A DNA stretch of 38,336 bases. Origin: Okeania sp. SIO2B3. Its GTDB lineage: Bacteria; Cyanobacteriota; Cyanobacteriia; Cyanobacteriales; Microcoleaceae. This document shows, piece by piece, positions 17,326-27,112 of the stretch. The stretch covers positions 1 through 38,336 of the forward strand of contig NZ_JAAHGH010000055.1 in the NCBI RefSeq assembly GCF_010672525.1. The letters run 5' to 3'. The notes below the pieces were generated by a model. The model searched no databases and was not told where the DNA came from. It was given only the letters and a program-made list of their open reading frames with translations. Within the stretch, counting starts at the first letter, position 1. Every line of letters starts with the position of its first letter. The position numbers were made by a program, and so were the translations under genes.

Positions 17326-18387
17326 ATGATTATAGTAACAAAAATTGGTTCTCCAGAAGCTGAGATAGACCGTCTTTGCAATGACCTTCAAACCAATTGG
17401 GGTCTAACACCAGAAAAAATTGTTGGGCGCTATAAAGTTGTCATAGGTTTAGTAGGAGATACTGCAGACCTAGATCCATTACAACTACAAGAACTAAGTC
17501 CTTGGATCGAACAGGTAATGAGGGTTGAACGTCCTTATAAGCGAGCCAGTTTAGAATATCGCCATGGAGAAGCAAGTGATGTAGTAGTATCTACTCCTGA
17601 TGGACCTGTAACTTTCGGTCTTCATCACCCCTTAGTTGTAGTTGCCGGCCCTTGCTCGGTAGAAAATGAGGAGATGATTATAGAAACAGCTCAACGGGTA
17701 AAAGCTGCTGGTGCTAGGTTTTTGCGCGGAGGAGCTTATAAACCTCGTACCTCTCCTTACTCTTTTCAGGGACATGGTGAAAGTGCTTTAGGTCTACTAG
17801 CTGCAGCTAAAGAAAAAACAGGTCTGGGTATTATCACAGAAGTAATGGATGCTGCTGACTTACCAAAATTGATTGAAGTTGCTGATGTGCTACAAGTGGG
17901 TGCCCGTAATATGCAAAACTTCTCTCTATTAAAAAAGGTAGGTGCCCAAGACAAACCTGTACTTTTGAAGCGGGGAATGGCTGCAACTATTGAAGACTGG
18001 TTAATGGCTGCAGAGTATATTTTAGCAGCTGGAAATCCAAATGTAATTCTCTGTGAGCGGGGTATTCGTACATTTGACCGTCAGTATGCTCGTAATACTT
18101 TGGACCTCTCAGCAATACCAGTGTTGCGATCGCTGACTCATTTACCAGTTATGATTGACCCTAGTCATGGTACTGGTCGGGCTGAATATGTACCGGCAAT
18201 GGCAATGGCTGCTATTGCAGCAGGGACAGATTCTCTGATGATTGAAGTCCATCCAGACCCAGCAAAAGCTCTATCTGATGGCCCTCAATCTCTGACACCT
18301 GAAAAATTCGATCGGTTAATGCAGGAAATGTCAATAATTGGCAAAACAGTGAATCGGTGGCCACAAGCAGAGCCTGTTCTAGTATAG
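17326..18387 (+). CDS. aroF: 3-deoxy-7-phosphoheptulonate (DAHP) synthase, type I-beta
   Basis: 353 residues. It joins phosphoenolpyruvate and erythrose 4-phosphate, the first step of the shikimate pathway to aromatic amino acids. The N-terminal ferredoxin-like regulatory domain (about 1-75, MIIVTKIGSPEAEIDRLCND) marks the type I-beta class. The TIM barrel follows with VVVAGPCSVENEEMI, RFLRGGAYKPRTSPYSFQG, IITEVMDAADL, LQVGARNMQNFSLLK, VLLKRGMAATIEDW, LCERGIRTFD, MIDPSHGTGR and EVHPDPAKALSDGPQSL. These contain the metal and substrate ligands expected in this family. Feedback behaviour cannot be read from the sequence. It is a single gene and is followed immediately by a 7-base tandem repeat. 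The symbol follows common cyanobacterial usage; aroG or aroA are also used. Confidence 0.94.
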   Translation: MIIVTKIGSPEAEIDRLCNDLQTNWGLTPEKIVGRYKVVIGLVGDTADLDPLQLQELSPWIEQVMRVERPYKRASLEYRHGEASDVVVSTPDGPVTFGLHHPLVVVAGPCSVENEEMIIETAQRVKAAGARFLRGGAYKPRTSPYSFQGHGESALGLLAAAKEKTGLGIITEVMDAADLPKLIEVADVLQVGARNMQNFSLLKKVGAQDKPVLLKRGMAATIEDWLMAAEYILAAGNPNVILCERGIRTFDRQYARNTLDLSAIPVLRSLTHLPVMIDPSHGTGRAEYVPAMAMAAIAAGTDSLMIEVHPDPAKALSDGPQSLTPEKFDRLMQEMSIIGKTVNRWPQAEPVLV

Positions 18388-18525
<138 letters not shown>

Positions 18526-18547
18526 ATTGAGATGGTTGGCATACTCA

Positions 18548-18812
18548 TTAATTGATAATTGATAATGGATAATTGATAATTACCTCTGGTTAAAACTGTT
18601 ACGGAATTGAATATCAGGAAATATTATTTCTTATCTTAGTCTCATGGATATGGCGCAGGTTTCCTCGCCATCCCACCCAACTGGGAAGCTGCGAAGATCG
18701 ACCGCTGTCTTGGTTGATTGGATATGGCGAGGGGACCTCGCCATCCCTCAACCGCTTTTTTCCCCTTAAAAGGGGAGGTTTCAAGGCCCGAATTATTTAA
18801 TTATTAATTATT
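18548..18812 (+). repeat. Composite family A repeat
   Basis: It starts with AATTGATAATTGATAA units and CCTCTGG, continues with GTTACGGAATTGAATATCAG, then two partial copies of the TTGGATATGGCG fold-back insert, and closes with CCCCTTAAAAGGGGAGG and ATTAATTATTAATTA. The first hairpin arm is replaced by the GTTAAAAC...ACGG sequence that also occurs near 14474-14494 and 11115-11135. Confidence 0.7.
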
Positions 18813-19050
<238 letters not shown>

Positions 19051-19140
19051 CTGACTGCTGTTTGCGCAGCATTCCGTAAGAAATGCTTAAAACAAAATTC
19101 CCCCTACTTTCTACTCCCTACTCCCTACTCCCTGTCATAT

Positions 19141-20229
19141 TTATAAATTTTGATTATTTTGTTGAGAAATAATACATTCAACCTGATGCTCAACATTATC
19201 CAGTAACTTCTGCAAAGTTAACAAGCTATCTAGTTGAAATGGAGCTAGGTGTTGACGAGAATAAATTTGATTGATTTTAATCTGTAATTGTTTGCCTAAT
19301 TTCAAGGTATCTTGACTCAATAAGGATAGCTTTTGCTGTTGATAAAATTTTAAAGCAGCTCCTCTTAATACCTGTAGTGTTGCTTCTTCCCCATAAACTC
19401 CTGGCATAACCCTCAAACGTAATAGTAAATGATTATTTTGATAAATTCTTTCAATCTCTACTTGCCGAGGTTTTTTAACGGGAATTGAACTCATTTTTGT
19501 CAGAATTTTAAGTTCTTTAATAACACCTTCAATTTTTTCTCGTTCTAGGTTTTCAACTACAGATTTTAGAACTCCATCTTGACTCCAAAGAATTTTTCCT
19601 TGTGACTCTTGTTGCTCAAAATAAAGTCTACCAATTCCTGATTCTAAAACTCTTACCATTAGTTCTCTCAATAACTGTTGAGGCTCTAAAATAGCCATAG
19701 ATTCTAAAGAGATATATTGTTGAGAGTTAGGCAGAAATAATTCTAAAACATCACATAAATGATTTTGTGGATTTTGTGATAAATCTTGAATTTGAGGTTG
19801 AAGTTTTTGTTGTTGTGAATCTTGAGATTTTTTAATTAAATATTCTTGACTTGTGAACTTGTTATGCTCAGAAAATTGCTGATTTTTTCCTTTTTCAGTA
19901 GATTGATGATTCTCAATTTGTTTCTGATTATTATTAGCCAGTTTATGTTGAGAAGAACTAGAAGTGACAGATTTTTGATGACCAATATAGTTTAAATAAG
20001 ATGATAACATTGACCTCTGAGTTTCAGAGGAAATTTCTTCCATTACTAGCGAACAATTTAAGTAAGATAATAATCGGCGAGCATAATTTGTAGCAGAAGA
20101 ATCTTTGATGTCAACCACACCAAGTCTGACTCGACTACCTTCTACAGATAGAGGTAAAATTTGATAGTGTAGACAGGCTTCAAATGGTAATATATTATCA
20201 ATTAGAGCAAATACCTGGGGATTATCCAT
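19141..20229 (-). CDS. GspE/PilB-like protein without the ATPase domain
   Basis: About 362 residues from the ATG at 20227-20229, which has GGGGAA a few bases upstream; an ATG 12 codons earlier is also possible. Residues 1-75 look like the N-terminal GspE/MshE-type domain (FALIDNILPFEACLHYQILP, VRLGVVDIKD). A Gln/Ser/Lys-rich linker (about 85-165) follows. A second part (about 185-310) resembles the N2 domain of GspE/PilB: LRELMVRVLESGIGRLYFE, ELKILTKMSSIPVKKPRQVE and LLLRLRVMPGVYGEEATLQV. No Walker A (GxxxxGKT), Walker B or His box is present, and the protein ends with coiled-coil-like helices. It therefore cannot be a pilus motor itself. A regulatory or c-di-GMP-sensing partner of a type IV pilus ATPase is plausible, but not shown. 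There is no pilus operon nearby. Confidence 0.7.
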   Translation of the reverse strand: MDNPQVFALIDNILPFEACLHYQILPLSVEGSRVRLGVVDIKDSSATNYARRLLSYLNCSLVMEEISSETQRSMLSSYLNYIGHQKSVTSSSSQHKLANNNQKQIENHQSTEKGKNQQFSEHNKFTSQEYLIKKSQDSQQQKLQPQIQDLSQNPQNHLCDVLELFLPNSQQYISLESMAILEPQQLLRELMVRVLESGIGRLYFEQQESQGKILWSQDGVLKSVVENLEREKIEGVIKELKILTKMSSIPVKKPRQVEIERIYQNNHLLLRLRVMPGVYGEEATLQVLRGAALKFYQQQKLSLLSQDTLKLGKQLQIKINQIYSRQHLAPFQLDSLLTLQKLLDNVEHQVECIISQQNNQNL

Positions 20230-20368
20230 TTGCTTTTCCCCATTATTTTTGTTGTATGCGGGCATTATTGAGTTGTTGGTTTGAAACTAATAGAAATCAT
20301 CTATTTAATGATCGGGGTTAAAATAGGCAACAACCGTCTTCACTAGAGTTATTGAAGCTGATTCAACA

Positions 20369-20623
20369 ATTAATAATTAATAATTAATAATTACCTCTCC
20401 TTGAAAGGAAGAGGATTTACTAATTATGAAAATTTTTTCTCTCTTGGTCGATTGGATATGGCGAGGAGACCTTGCCATCCCACCCTACGGGAAAGCTGCG
20501 CTTTTTCCTACGGAATGCTCCGCAAACATGTCGCGTAGCGTTAACGGAGTTGTGCGCCAGCAAAACGACCGCTTGTTTCTCCTTTAAAGGAAAGGCTTTA
20601 AACCTTAATTCTTCGGTAAAAAA
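20369..20623 (+). repeat. Family A repeat with long internal insert
   Basis: It has AATTAATAATTAATAA units, CCTCTCCTTGAAAGGAAGAGG, a T-rich spacer, and a GC-rich insert nearly identical to that at 13763-13890 (TTGGTCGATTGGATATGGCG to CGCCAGCAAAACGACCGC). It ends with CTCCTTTAAAGGAAAGGC, TTTAAACC and TTCTTCGGTAA. It lies upstream of the GspE-like gene. Confidence 0.8.
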
Positions 20624-20847
20624 ATGGTAATAATCAAGCAGCTACTATATATATATTGGTGTACTTTTACCATCTGCAAAAAAATTCTCAACAAATCACA
20701 CTAAATACGCCAATTACATTAGTCCAAGTCTCTCCAGACTCAAATACTTGATACCCCACTTATCAACACTATATTATCCTAAAAATTACTGAAAAGCGAC
20801 GTTGAAGACCCCCATGTTTGAACCGAGGGATGAAAACAAGGGAGTCG

Positions 20848-20995
<148 letters not shown>

Positions 20996-21061
20996 ATTGG
21001 GGTTTGCGCCCTAGTTATTTCTGACATCCTGCATTAGCTACAATCTTAGTATTAATGGAAG

Positions 21062-22192
21062 CTAAGAACTATTTCGCAAGGACTGAGCAGATAAGTATAA
21101 TTTAGTCCATTCGCTAATAACTTGGTTACTTCTCAAGTTTAATTGTTTAGCAATTTCCTCTACACTCGCACCTGATTTTAAGCTGTCGATTAAATGACGT
21201 TGTTGGGGATTAAGATTTTTCCAATATTCTTGCCATTGATTAGAAGTCAAACCTAAGCCATGCTCATTCAGAGAAATTTCTAACCAACTAGCTACTAATT
21301 CTGGTTGTTGTTTAACTGCAAAAACACGAATTGCATGATAACTGACCTTTTCTCGTAACCTATACACTTGCTTGATAGGCATATCTAAAGCTTGAGCAAT
21401 TTCCTCTTGAGTATTGCCTCGAAGATAAAGCTTCAACCATTCTGCTGCCTTGGAATCAACTTTTTCCGCCAAATATTTCTCAAATTCTTCCTGGACTTTA
21501 GAGCGGAGCAAATGTTGTTGCTCCATTTCTTCAGTATCTTGATACCCTGAAGTCACTACAGCATCCAACAAACTCACTTGATCTTCGGTATCACCAGGAC
21601 TAATATCTTCTGAGATTAATTTAACCCATTCTTTTACAGGTACTTGAGTTAGGCCACCTCTTTGAGTTCTACGTAGATAATTAACAAATCTATATACCAG
21701 TAAAGGCTGATTACGAATCGGTCTAATACAATATTCTTCTACACTAGCCAATAACAGAGAGTTGCGAAGATTGGGATTTTTTGTACATTCACTGATTTTG
21801 GCCATTTGCTGCTGTAGGTAGCGATCGCTATTGAGCATCTCTTGGATCACTTCCTGTAGGACATCTATTACACTTCGTTGGCGATCGCGACTGGTATTTA
21901 CCCATGCTCGTATTTTCTGTCGCAGCATTACTAGGCCACTCAAGCGTTGCAGTAAGTTTCGATAAGCTCGCTCTGGCGGAATGTCCAAATATCTTTGTTT
22001 TAGAATTCGATAAAGAAACTCTCTGCCTTTAGATGCCATTGCCCTTTGAGTAGGGGTCAGCTCGTCTAAGCGACTAGGATTATTCCCCAATAGCCAGCAA
22101 ATAATACTGTTGTGGACATCTGAGCTATGGTTTGGGTAGTCTTCCTGAAGTTTGGTTTTCCACTCTTGTTCCAGTGCTTGGGCCAAAGTCAT
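21062..22192 (-). CDS. HetZ-related regulator, second paralogue
   Basis: 376 residues, helical and probably cytoplasmic. Its C-terminal 140 residues align without gaps to speak of with the HetZ at 4010-5179. It has YLRGNTQEEIAQALDMPIKQ (first HTH-like part), VYRLREKVSYHAIRVFAVKQ, ELVASWLEISLNEHGLGLTS, and a second HTH-like ASVEEIAKQLNLRSNQVISE ending in LSAQSLRN. HetZ has ELVHQWLEADLEHNLGLTP and LAWELRN at the same places. The N-terminal half (NPSRLDELTPTQRAMASKGR, VYRFVNYLRRTQRGG) is more divergent but of similar length. It is likely one of the HetZ-related proteins found beside HetZ in filamentous cyanobacteria; its specific role is unknown to me. No patU-like partner follows; the flanks are repeats. 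HIP1 octamers lie inside the gene (21820, 21880). Confidence 0.75.
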   Translation of the reverse strand: MTLAQALEQEWKTKLQEDYPNHSSDVHNSIICWLLGNNPSRLDELTPTQRAMASKGREFLYRILKQRYLDIPPERAYRNLLQRLSGLVMLRQKIRAWVNTSRDRQRSVIDVLQEVIQEMLNSDRYLQQQMAKISECTKNPNLRNSLLLASVEEYCIRPIRNQPLLVYRFVNYLRRTQRGGLTQVPVKEWVKLISEDISPGDTEDQVSLLDAVVTSGYQDTEEMEQQHLLRSKVQEEFEKYLAEKVDSKAAEWLKLYLRGNTQEEIAQALDMPIKQVYRLREKVSYHAIRVFAVKQQPELVASWLEISLNEHGLGLTSNQWQEYWKNLNPQQRHLIDSLKSGASVEEIAKQLNLRSNQVISEWTKLYLSAQSLRNSS

Positions 22193-22195
22193 TTC

Positions 22196-22335
22196 AGTTA
22201 TCAGTTATCAGTTATCAGTTATCAGTAGCTTTGCCTGTTTGCGCAGCATTCCGTAGGAAAGCATCAGGATTGAAATATTGAACTTTATTTTTTTTCATCC
22301 CCTTGAAAGGGAAGACTTGAGACCTTATTTTTTGG
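22196..22335 (+). repeat. Family B interspersed repeat
   Basis: CAGTTATCAGTTATCAGTTA units, then the TGTTTGCGCAGCATTCCGTA module, GATTGAAAT, a T-rich spacer, CCCCTTGAAAGGG, and TTGAGACC...TTTTTTGGTCA. The architecture parallels family A (tandem start, hairpin, closing GGTCA/GGTAA), but the start unit is different. Other copies are at about 29645, 32503 and 37735. It abuts the start of the HetZ-related gene. Confidence 0.7.
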
Positions 22336-23150
22336 TCACGATATTTTTAATTCTAGCTTTCAGTAGAATCAATTTCTACCAAATTTTATTCAAAAGCTAT
22401 ATTGTCAGACATTCTAGCAATATTTCTGACCACTGATTTAATATGCAGTTTGAAGTTCTCTTCCGTTAAATCAGAGATTATAAGCTGATTACCTAGCTAG
22501 GTTTTATACCAAACCCGTATTGTAGACTGGTTCTTATTTTGTTGCTAGCTGTAGCAGGTGTAACTATAAAGTGTTTGGATAAGAGTGGAGCGATCGCTCA
22601 TCAGCTATAATTGTCCTTTTTTCTTCTACATACCATAAATTTGTCAATCTATCAAACTGCGGAAAAGTTAGAAGAGAAAAATTTGTCATTTCTGGTTGAG
22701 GAACACAAGACTATTTGTCTTTAAAACAACGAAATAATCGGCATTTGCAGCGTCAAAATTCTCTTTAGCAATACTTACCCTTGGATTTTTATACGATTTA
22801 TAGTATCACACAACGGAGGAAAACGGCTAAACATCTTGAAACTTCGTTAGCTGTATCAGAAAAATTTTCTCCTTTTTTGTCATAAAATCCTGACAAAGTT
22901 AAAAAGATTCAAAGAAAAATACTAAAACTTATAAGTAAAAATTAAGTGTTCAATTGATTTTGAGATATAGAAGCTTTTGAAGCGTTGGCGGAGTAAGTGC
23001 GGCAGCTATATCGCTTTATTAAGACGTAAGCATTCAGTGGTCAGCAGTTAGCTATCAGCTATGAGTTATAAGTCATTATCTTGGAAGAAGGAATTAGCTG
23101 AATGGCTTACCAAAGGATATGGTTCATTAATGGATAATGGATAATTATTG
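22336..23150. other. Gap of 0.8 kb between the HetZ paralogue and the Roco gene
   Basis: No convincing coding frame or RNA gene was found. It contains a palindromic HIP1 site GAGCGATCGCTC near 22592-22603. It presumably holds the promoter of the minus-strand HetZ-related gene near its left edge. The right edge carries CAGTTAGCTATCAGCT direct repeats. Confidence 0.5.
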
Positions 23151-23412
23151 CTCTACTGATTAAATGTCAAAGCCTTTATCTGTAAATATTTGAGGATTTT
23201 TAGAGTGAAAAAAGGTGCAAGGTTTTCGGTCTAAAAAGCTAAAAAAGCTAGAATTCTGAGTAGATAAGGATAGAAAAATCAAGGGATATTTCTTCCTCCT
23301 AATTCCTCTAAATTCTGATAAATTCTGAATTCTGTTTGCGGAGCATTCCGTAGGAAATTCTATTCTCCTGTCTACTACCCTCACCCATAAGACTTCCATA
23401 AACAAACCCTAA
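23151..23412 (+). repeat. Family C interspersed repeat upstream of the Roco gene
   Basis: CTACTGATTAAATGTCAAAG, CTGTAAAT, the TTTTCGGTCTAAAAAG core, AGAAAAATCAAGGGATATTT, an AATTCTGA array, the TGTTTGCGGAGCATTCCGTA module (23333-23352), then CTCACCCATAAGACTT and AAACCCTAAATAG. It ends 18 bases before the first possible Roco start, so the gene's promoter must lie in or across the repeat. Confidence 0.75.
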
Positions 23413-23480
23413 ATAGTTATCGAAAATCAATGTTTATATTTGTAGGTATTATAGTGAACGTAAAAATATTTTATGGAATT

Positions 23481-26400
23481 ATGACTTCTTCTAAAATAAA
23501 TAAGCAGAATCAGATACCACAAAGTCTTCAAGAAAAAATACAGATAGCTAAGGATAAAAAACTTAAGGAATTAGATTTAAGCAATAATACTGTTAACAAA
23601 GGTGATAAAAGATTAACTGAAATTCTTAATAAAGTTTTGGAATTAGAACTGCTAGAAGTATTAAATTTAAGTCGTAATAAATTAACAACATTACCGGAAT
23701 CAATCACTAAACTCAACAACTTAACTACCCTTGATTTAAGTGGCAACAAATTAACAACATTACCGGAATCAATCACTAAACTCACCAACTTAACTGCCCT
23801 TGATTTAAGTGGTAATCAATTAATGCAATTACCAGAATCAGTCACTAAACTCAACAACTTAACTACCCTTGATTTAAGTCGCAATAAGTTAACAACATTA
23901 CCGGAATCAATCACTAAACTCACCAACTTAACTATGTTTTTTTTAAATGGTAATCAATTAATGGAATTACCAGAATCAATCACTAAACTCAACAACTTAA
24001 CTACGCTTTATTTGAATTTTAACAAATTAACAACATTACCGGAATCAATCACTAAACTCAACAACTTAACTACGCTTTATTTAAGTAATAATAAATTAAC
24101 GAAATTACCGGAATCAATCACTAAACTCACCAACTTAAGTAAGCTTGATTTAAGTGACAATCAATTAACAATCTTGCCGGAATTAATCAGTAAATTCACC
24201 AACTTAACTGGGGTTGATGTAAGTGATAATCAATTAACAACATTACCGGAATCAATCAGTAAACTCACCAACTTAACTGGGGTTGATGTAAGTGGTAATA
24301 AATTAACAACATTACCGGAATCAATCAGTAAACTCACCAACTTAAATAAGCTTTATTTAAGTAGAAACCAATTAACGAAATTACCGGAATCAATCAGTAA
24401 ACTCACTAACTTAACTGGGCTTTATTTAAGTAGAAATCAATTAACGAAATTACCGGAATCAATCAGTAAACTCACCAACTTAACTACGCTTTATTTACAT
24501 CTTAATCAATTAACAACATTACCGAAATCAATCACTAAACTTAACAACTTAACTGCCCTTGGTTTAAGTGGTAATCAATTAAGGAAATTACCGGAATCAA
24601 TCACTAAACTCACTAACCTAACAGAGCTTGATTTAAATCGTAATCAATTAACAACATTACCGGAATCAATCACTAAACTTACCAACTTAACTGGTCTTTA
24701 TTTAAGTTTCAATAAACTAACAAAATTACCAGAATCAATCATTAAACTCACCAACTTAACTAAGCTTGATTTAAGTAATAATCAATTAACTAAATTATCG
24801 GAATCAATCACTAAATTCACCAACTTAACAGAGCTTTATTTACATGATAATCCCCTAGAAAACCCACCAATAGAAATTGCTGAAAAAGGTATAAAAGCAA
24901 TTAGAGAATTTTTCCCACAAATAAAAGAAGAAGGAACAGATTATCTCTATGAAGCAAAATTACTAATTATTGGAGAAGGCGGGGCTGGTAAAACTACTCT
25001 AGCTAATAAAATTCAAAACCCAGGCTATCAACTCCGAGATGAAGATTCGACCAAAGGAATTGAAGTTCATCAGTGGAATTTTTATACCGCAAATCAACAT
25101 TACTTTCAGATGAATATTTGGGATTTTGGCGGACAAGAAATTTATCATACTACCCACCAATTTTTTCTGACCAAACGCTCCCTATATATTCTTGTGGCTG
25201 ATACTCGTAAAGAAGATACAGACTTTTATTATTGGCTGAATGTAGTAGAATTGTTGAGCGATAATAGTCCTTTACTAATTATCAAAAATGAGAAACAAGA
25301 ACGTAAACGGGAAATTAATCAAAGACCATTACAAGGTCAATTTTCTAATATCAAAGAAATCTTAGCAACTAATCTTGCTACTAACCGAGGATTAGAAAAA
25401 ATTAGAACAGATATCAAACATTACATCAGTAATTTACCTCATATTGGCAGTGCCCTTCCTAAGACTTGGAAAAAAGTCCGTGAAGTATTAGAAAAAGATT
25501 CCCGCAACTATATTAGCCTAGAAGAATATTTATCTATTTGTGAAAAGAATAGCTTTAAGAAACTAGAGTATAAATTACAATTAAGTGACTATTTACATGA
25601 CTTAGGAGTTTTTCTTCATTTTCAGGATGACCCGCTCTTAAATAAAACAGTTATTCTTAAACCAGAATGGGGAACAGCAGCAGTTTATAAAGTTCTAGAT
25701 AATCCACAAGTTTATGATAATTGTGGCAAATTTACCAAGGATGATTTAACCAATATTTGGCATGAAGATAAATATGACAATATGCACGACGAGTTACTGC
25801 AATTAATGATTAAATTTAAACTCTGCTATAAAATTACTGGTACTTCTCAAACCTATATTGCACCTCAACTTTTAACAGAAGCTCAACCAAGATATCAATG
25901 GAATGAAAATAATAATCTGATATTACGTTACACCTACGAATTTATGCCTAAAGGAATTATTACTCAGTTTATTGTGGCGATGCACGAGGATATTGATGAG
26001 CAAAAATATGTTTGGAAAAGCGGAGTTATTCTCAAGAAAAATCGAGCTAGAGCAGAAGTAATTGAATATTACAGTAAGAGAGAAATAAAAATTAGAATTT
26101 CTGGGCAACAAAAACGGGATTTAATGACTATTGTGACTCACGAATTAGATAAAATTCATAATTCCTACAATAATCGACTCAAATATGATAAATTAATTCC
26201 TTGTAATTGTAAAACTTGTAAAAATACTCAGAATCCTCACTTCTACAAATTTGAGAAATTAAAAGAACGGCTTAATAATGGCAAAATGACAATTGAATGC
26301 GGTAATTCCCCCTATTATGAAGTTAATATCCAAAGTTTAATTGATGATGCAATAGATAGTCATAAGTATGAAAAAAATTCACAACTTAGTCATTCTCTTA

Positions 26401-26738
26401 ATATAGATATAGGTGGAGACGTTATAGTTAATAGCCGTAAAATTAACAATAAAGATGGAAATGTTGTGGATAATATATTCGGTAATAATAATATTAAAAA
26501 TGAAGTAACAGGAAATTCTAGTCAACCAAAAAAAGAGGAAACTAAAAAATTTGGATTTTTAGATTTCTTGACTTGGATGCAGAATGGGCAAATTCTTTTC
26601 ATCTTAATCTCTTCTATTATTGGCATTATTTTGCTGATTATTTATCCTAAGTTATATCCAGATGGATTACCAGAATGGGTAAAGCCAATTCAAGAGCTAA
26701 TTTCAACTCCACAAAAAGAAAATAAATCCGTTCATTAA
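23481..26738 (+). CDS. Roco protein: LRR-Roc-COR with C-terminal membrane segment
   Basis: About 1085 residues from the ATG at 23481 (GGA just upstream); the frame opens at 23430. Residues 58-470 are 18 leucine-rich repeats of 23 residues with consensus LTxLxLSxNxLTxLPESIxK. The Roc GTPase domain follows, with P-loop GEGGAGKT (498-505) and switch WDFGGQE (547-553). The NKxD guanine motif is replaced by KNEKQ (602-606). The COR region (about 650-890) is followed by a cysteine cluster PCNCKTC (Cys908, 910, 913) plus IECGNSPYYEVN, probably a metal site. Then come an Asn-rich stretch (DIGGDVIVNSRKI), a single membrane helix (about 1037-1055) and a short tail. Roco proteins are GTP-regulated dimers in signalling; partners of bacterial forms are mostly unknown. 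No toxin, TIR or kinase effector is visible. It stands alone between two family C repeats. Confidence 0.9.
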   Translation: MTSSKINKQNQIPQSLQEKIQIAKDKKLKELDLSNNTVNKGDKRLTEILNKVLELELLEVLNLSRNKLTTLPESITKLNNLTTLDLSGNKLTTLPESITKLTNLTALDLSGNQLMQLPESVTKLNNLTTLDLSRNKLTTLPESITKLTNLTMFFLNGNQLMELPESITKLNNLTTLYLNFNKLTTLPESITKLNNLTTLYLSNNKLTKLPESITKLTNLSKLDLSDNQLTILPELISKFTNLTGVDVSDNQLTTLPESISKLTNLTGVDVSGNKLTTLPESISKLTNLNKLYLSRNQLTKLPESISKLTNLTGLYLSRNQLTKLPESISKLTNLTTLYLHLNQLTTLPKSITKLNNLTALGLSGNQLRKLPESITKLTNLTELDLNRNQLTTLPESITKLTNLTGLYLSFNKLTKLPESIIKLTNLTKLDLSNNQLTKLSESITKFTNLTELYLHDNPLENPPIEIAEKGIKAIREFFPQIKEEGTDYLYEAKLLIIGEGGAGKTTLANKIQNPGYQLRDEDSTKGIEVHQWNFYTANQHYFQMNIWDFGGQEIYHTTHQFFLTKRSLYILVADTRKEDTDFYYWLNVVELLSDNSPLLIIKNEKQERKREINQRPLQGQFSNIKEILATNLATNRGLEKIRTDIKHYISNLPHIGSALPKTWKKVREVLEKDSRNYISLEEYLSICEKNSFKKLEYKLQLSDYLHDLGVFLHFQDDPLLNKTVILKPEWGTAAVYKVLDNPQVYDNCGKFTKDDLTNIWHEDKYDNMHDELLQLMIKFKLCYKITGTSQTYIAPQLLTEAQPRYQWNENNNLILRYTYEFMPKGIITQFIVAMHEDIDEQKYVWKSGVILKKNRARAEVIEYYSKREIKIRISGQQKRDLMTIVTHELDKIHNSYNNRLKYDKLIPCNCKTCKNTQNPHFYKFEKLKERLNNGKMTIECGNSPYYEVNIQSLIDDAIDSHKYEKNSQLSHSLNIDIGGDVIVNSRKINNKDGNVVDNIFGNNNIKNEVTGNSSQPKKEETKKFGFLDFLTWMQNGQILFILISSIIGIILLIIYPKLYPDGLPEWVKPIQELISTPQKENKSVH
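23652..24893 (+). repeat. 69-bp coding tandem repeats of the LRR domain
   Basis: The 18 LRR units are 69 bases each, and many are nearly identical at the DNA level (TTACCGGAATCAATCACTAA recurs with one or two changes). Units in the middle (about 24190-24490) share ATCAGTAAA instead of ATCACTAAA, indicating block duplication within the array. Confidence 0.85.
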
Positions 26739-26751
26739 TGGATAATTGATA

Positions 26752-26998
26752 ATTAGTACTTGCTGATTAAATCTCAAAGTATTTACAGATAAAGGTAAGT
26801 GCCTTTTTGGGGCCTTTAAAAAGTGCCTGGTTTTCAGCCTAAAACTCTCAAAAAGTTAGTATTTTAGGTGCATAGTTAGGCATAAAAATAATTATTACAA
26901 TTCTTACTTCTACCTCCTCTAAGTACCCATTTCTCCTGTCTCCAGTATAGCTGTCTCCTACCCTCACCCATAAGACTTTTGAGCGCAAACCCTAATTA
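26752..26998 (+). repeat. Family C interspersed repeat downstream of the Roco gene
   Basis: Best-preserved copy: TACTTGCTGATTAAATCTCA, AGATAAAGGTAAGTGCCTTT, TTTTCAGCCTAAAACTCTCA, AGTTAGTATTTTAGG, TTACTTCTACCTCCTCT, TTCTCCTGTCTCC, CTCACCCATAAGACTTTTGA then GCGCAAACCCTAATTA. It lies immediately beyond the Roco stop. Confidence 0.78.
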
Positions 26999-26999
26999 C

Positions 27000-27112
27000 C
27001 TTTCCCTAAAAGGAAGAGAATTGACTAAAAAGAAAAAATTTATTTTTTTCCCTTTGAAAGGGGAGGCTTTCAACATAAATTATTTCATTATTAATTATTC
27101 GGTAAATTAGAG
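27000..27112 (+). repeat. Family A interspersed repeat abutting family C
   Basis: CCTTTCCCTAAAAGGAAGAG, AATTGAC, a T-rich spacer, CCCTTTGAAAGGGGAGGC, TTTCAAC, ATTATT units and ATTCGGTAA. It follows the family C copy without a gap, sharing the TAATTACC junction. The rest of the gap to 27295 has no gene. Confidence 0.72.

Noticed and set aside
20790-20840. CRISPR repeat (GTTGAAGACCCCC...GGGATGAAAAC looks like a type III repeat)
   Set aside because: It occurs once here with only a loosely similar sequence at 16832; there is no regular spacing, no spacers and no cas gene.
22600-22730. Possible short coding segment on the plus strand (ending EEHKTICL)
   Set aside because: There is no start codon in frame and no recognisable family; too short to call even a pseudogene.
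23652-24893. CRISPR array or non-coding tandem repeats
   Set aside because: The 69-bp units are in frame, have no spacers and translate to perfect leucine-rich repeats continuous with the Roc domain.
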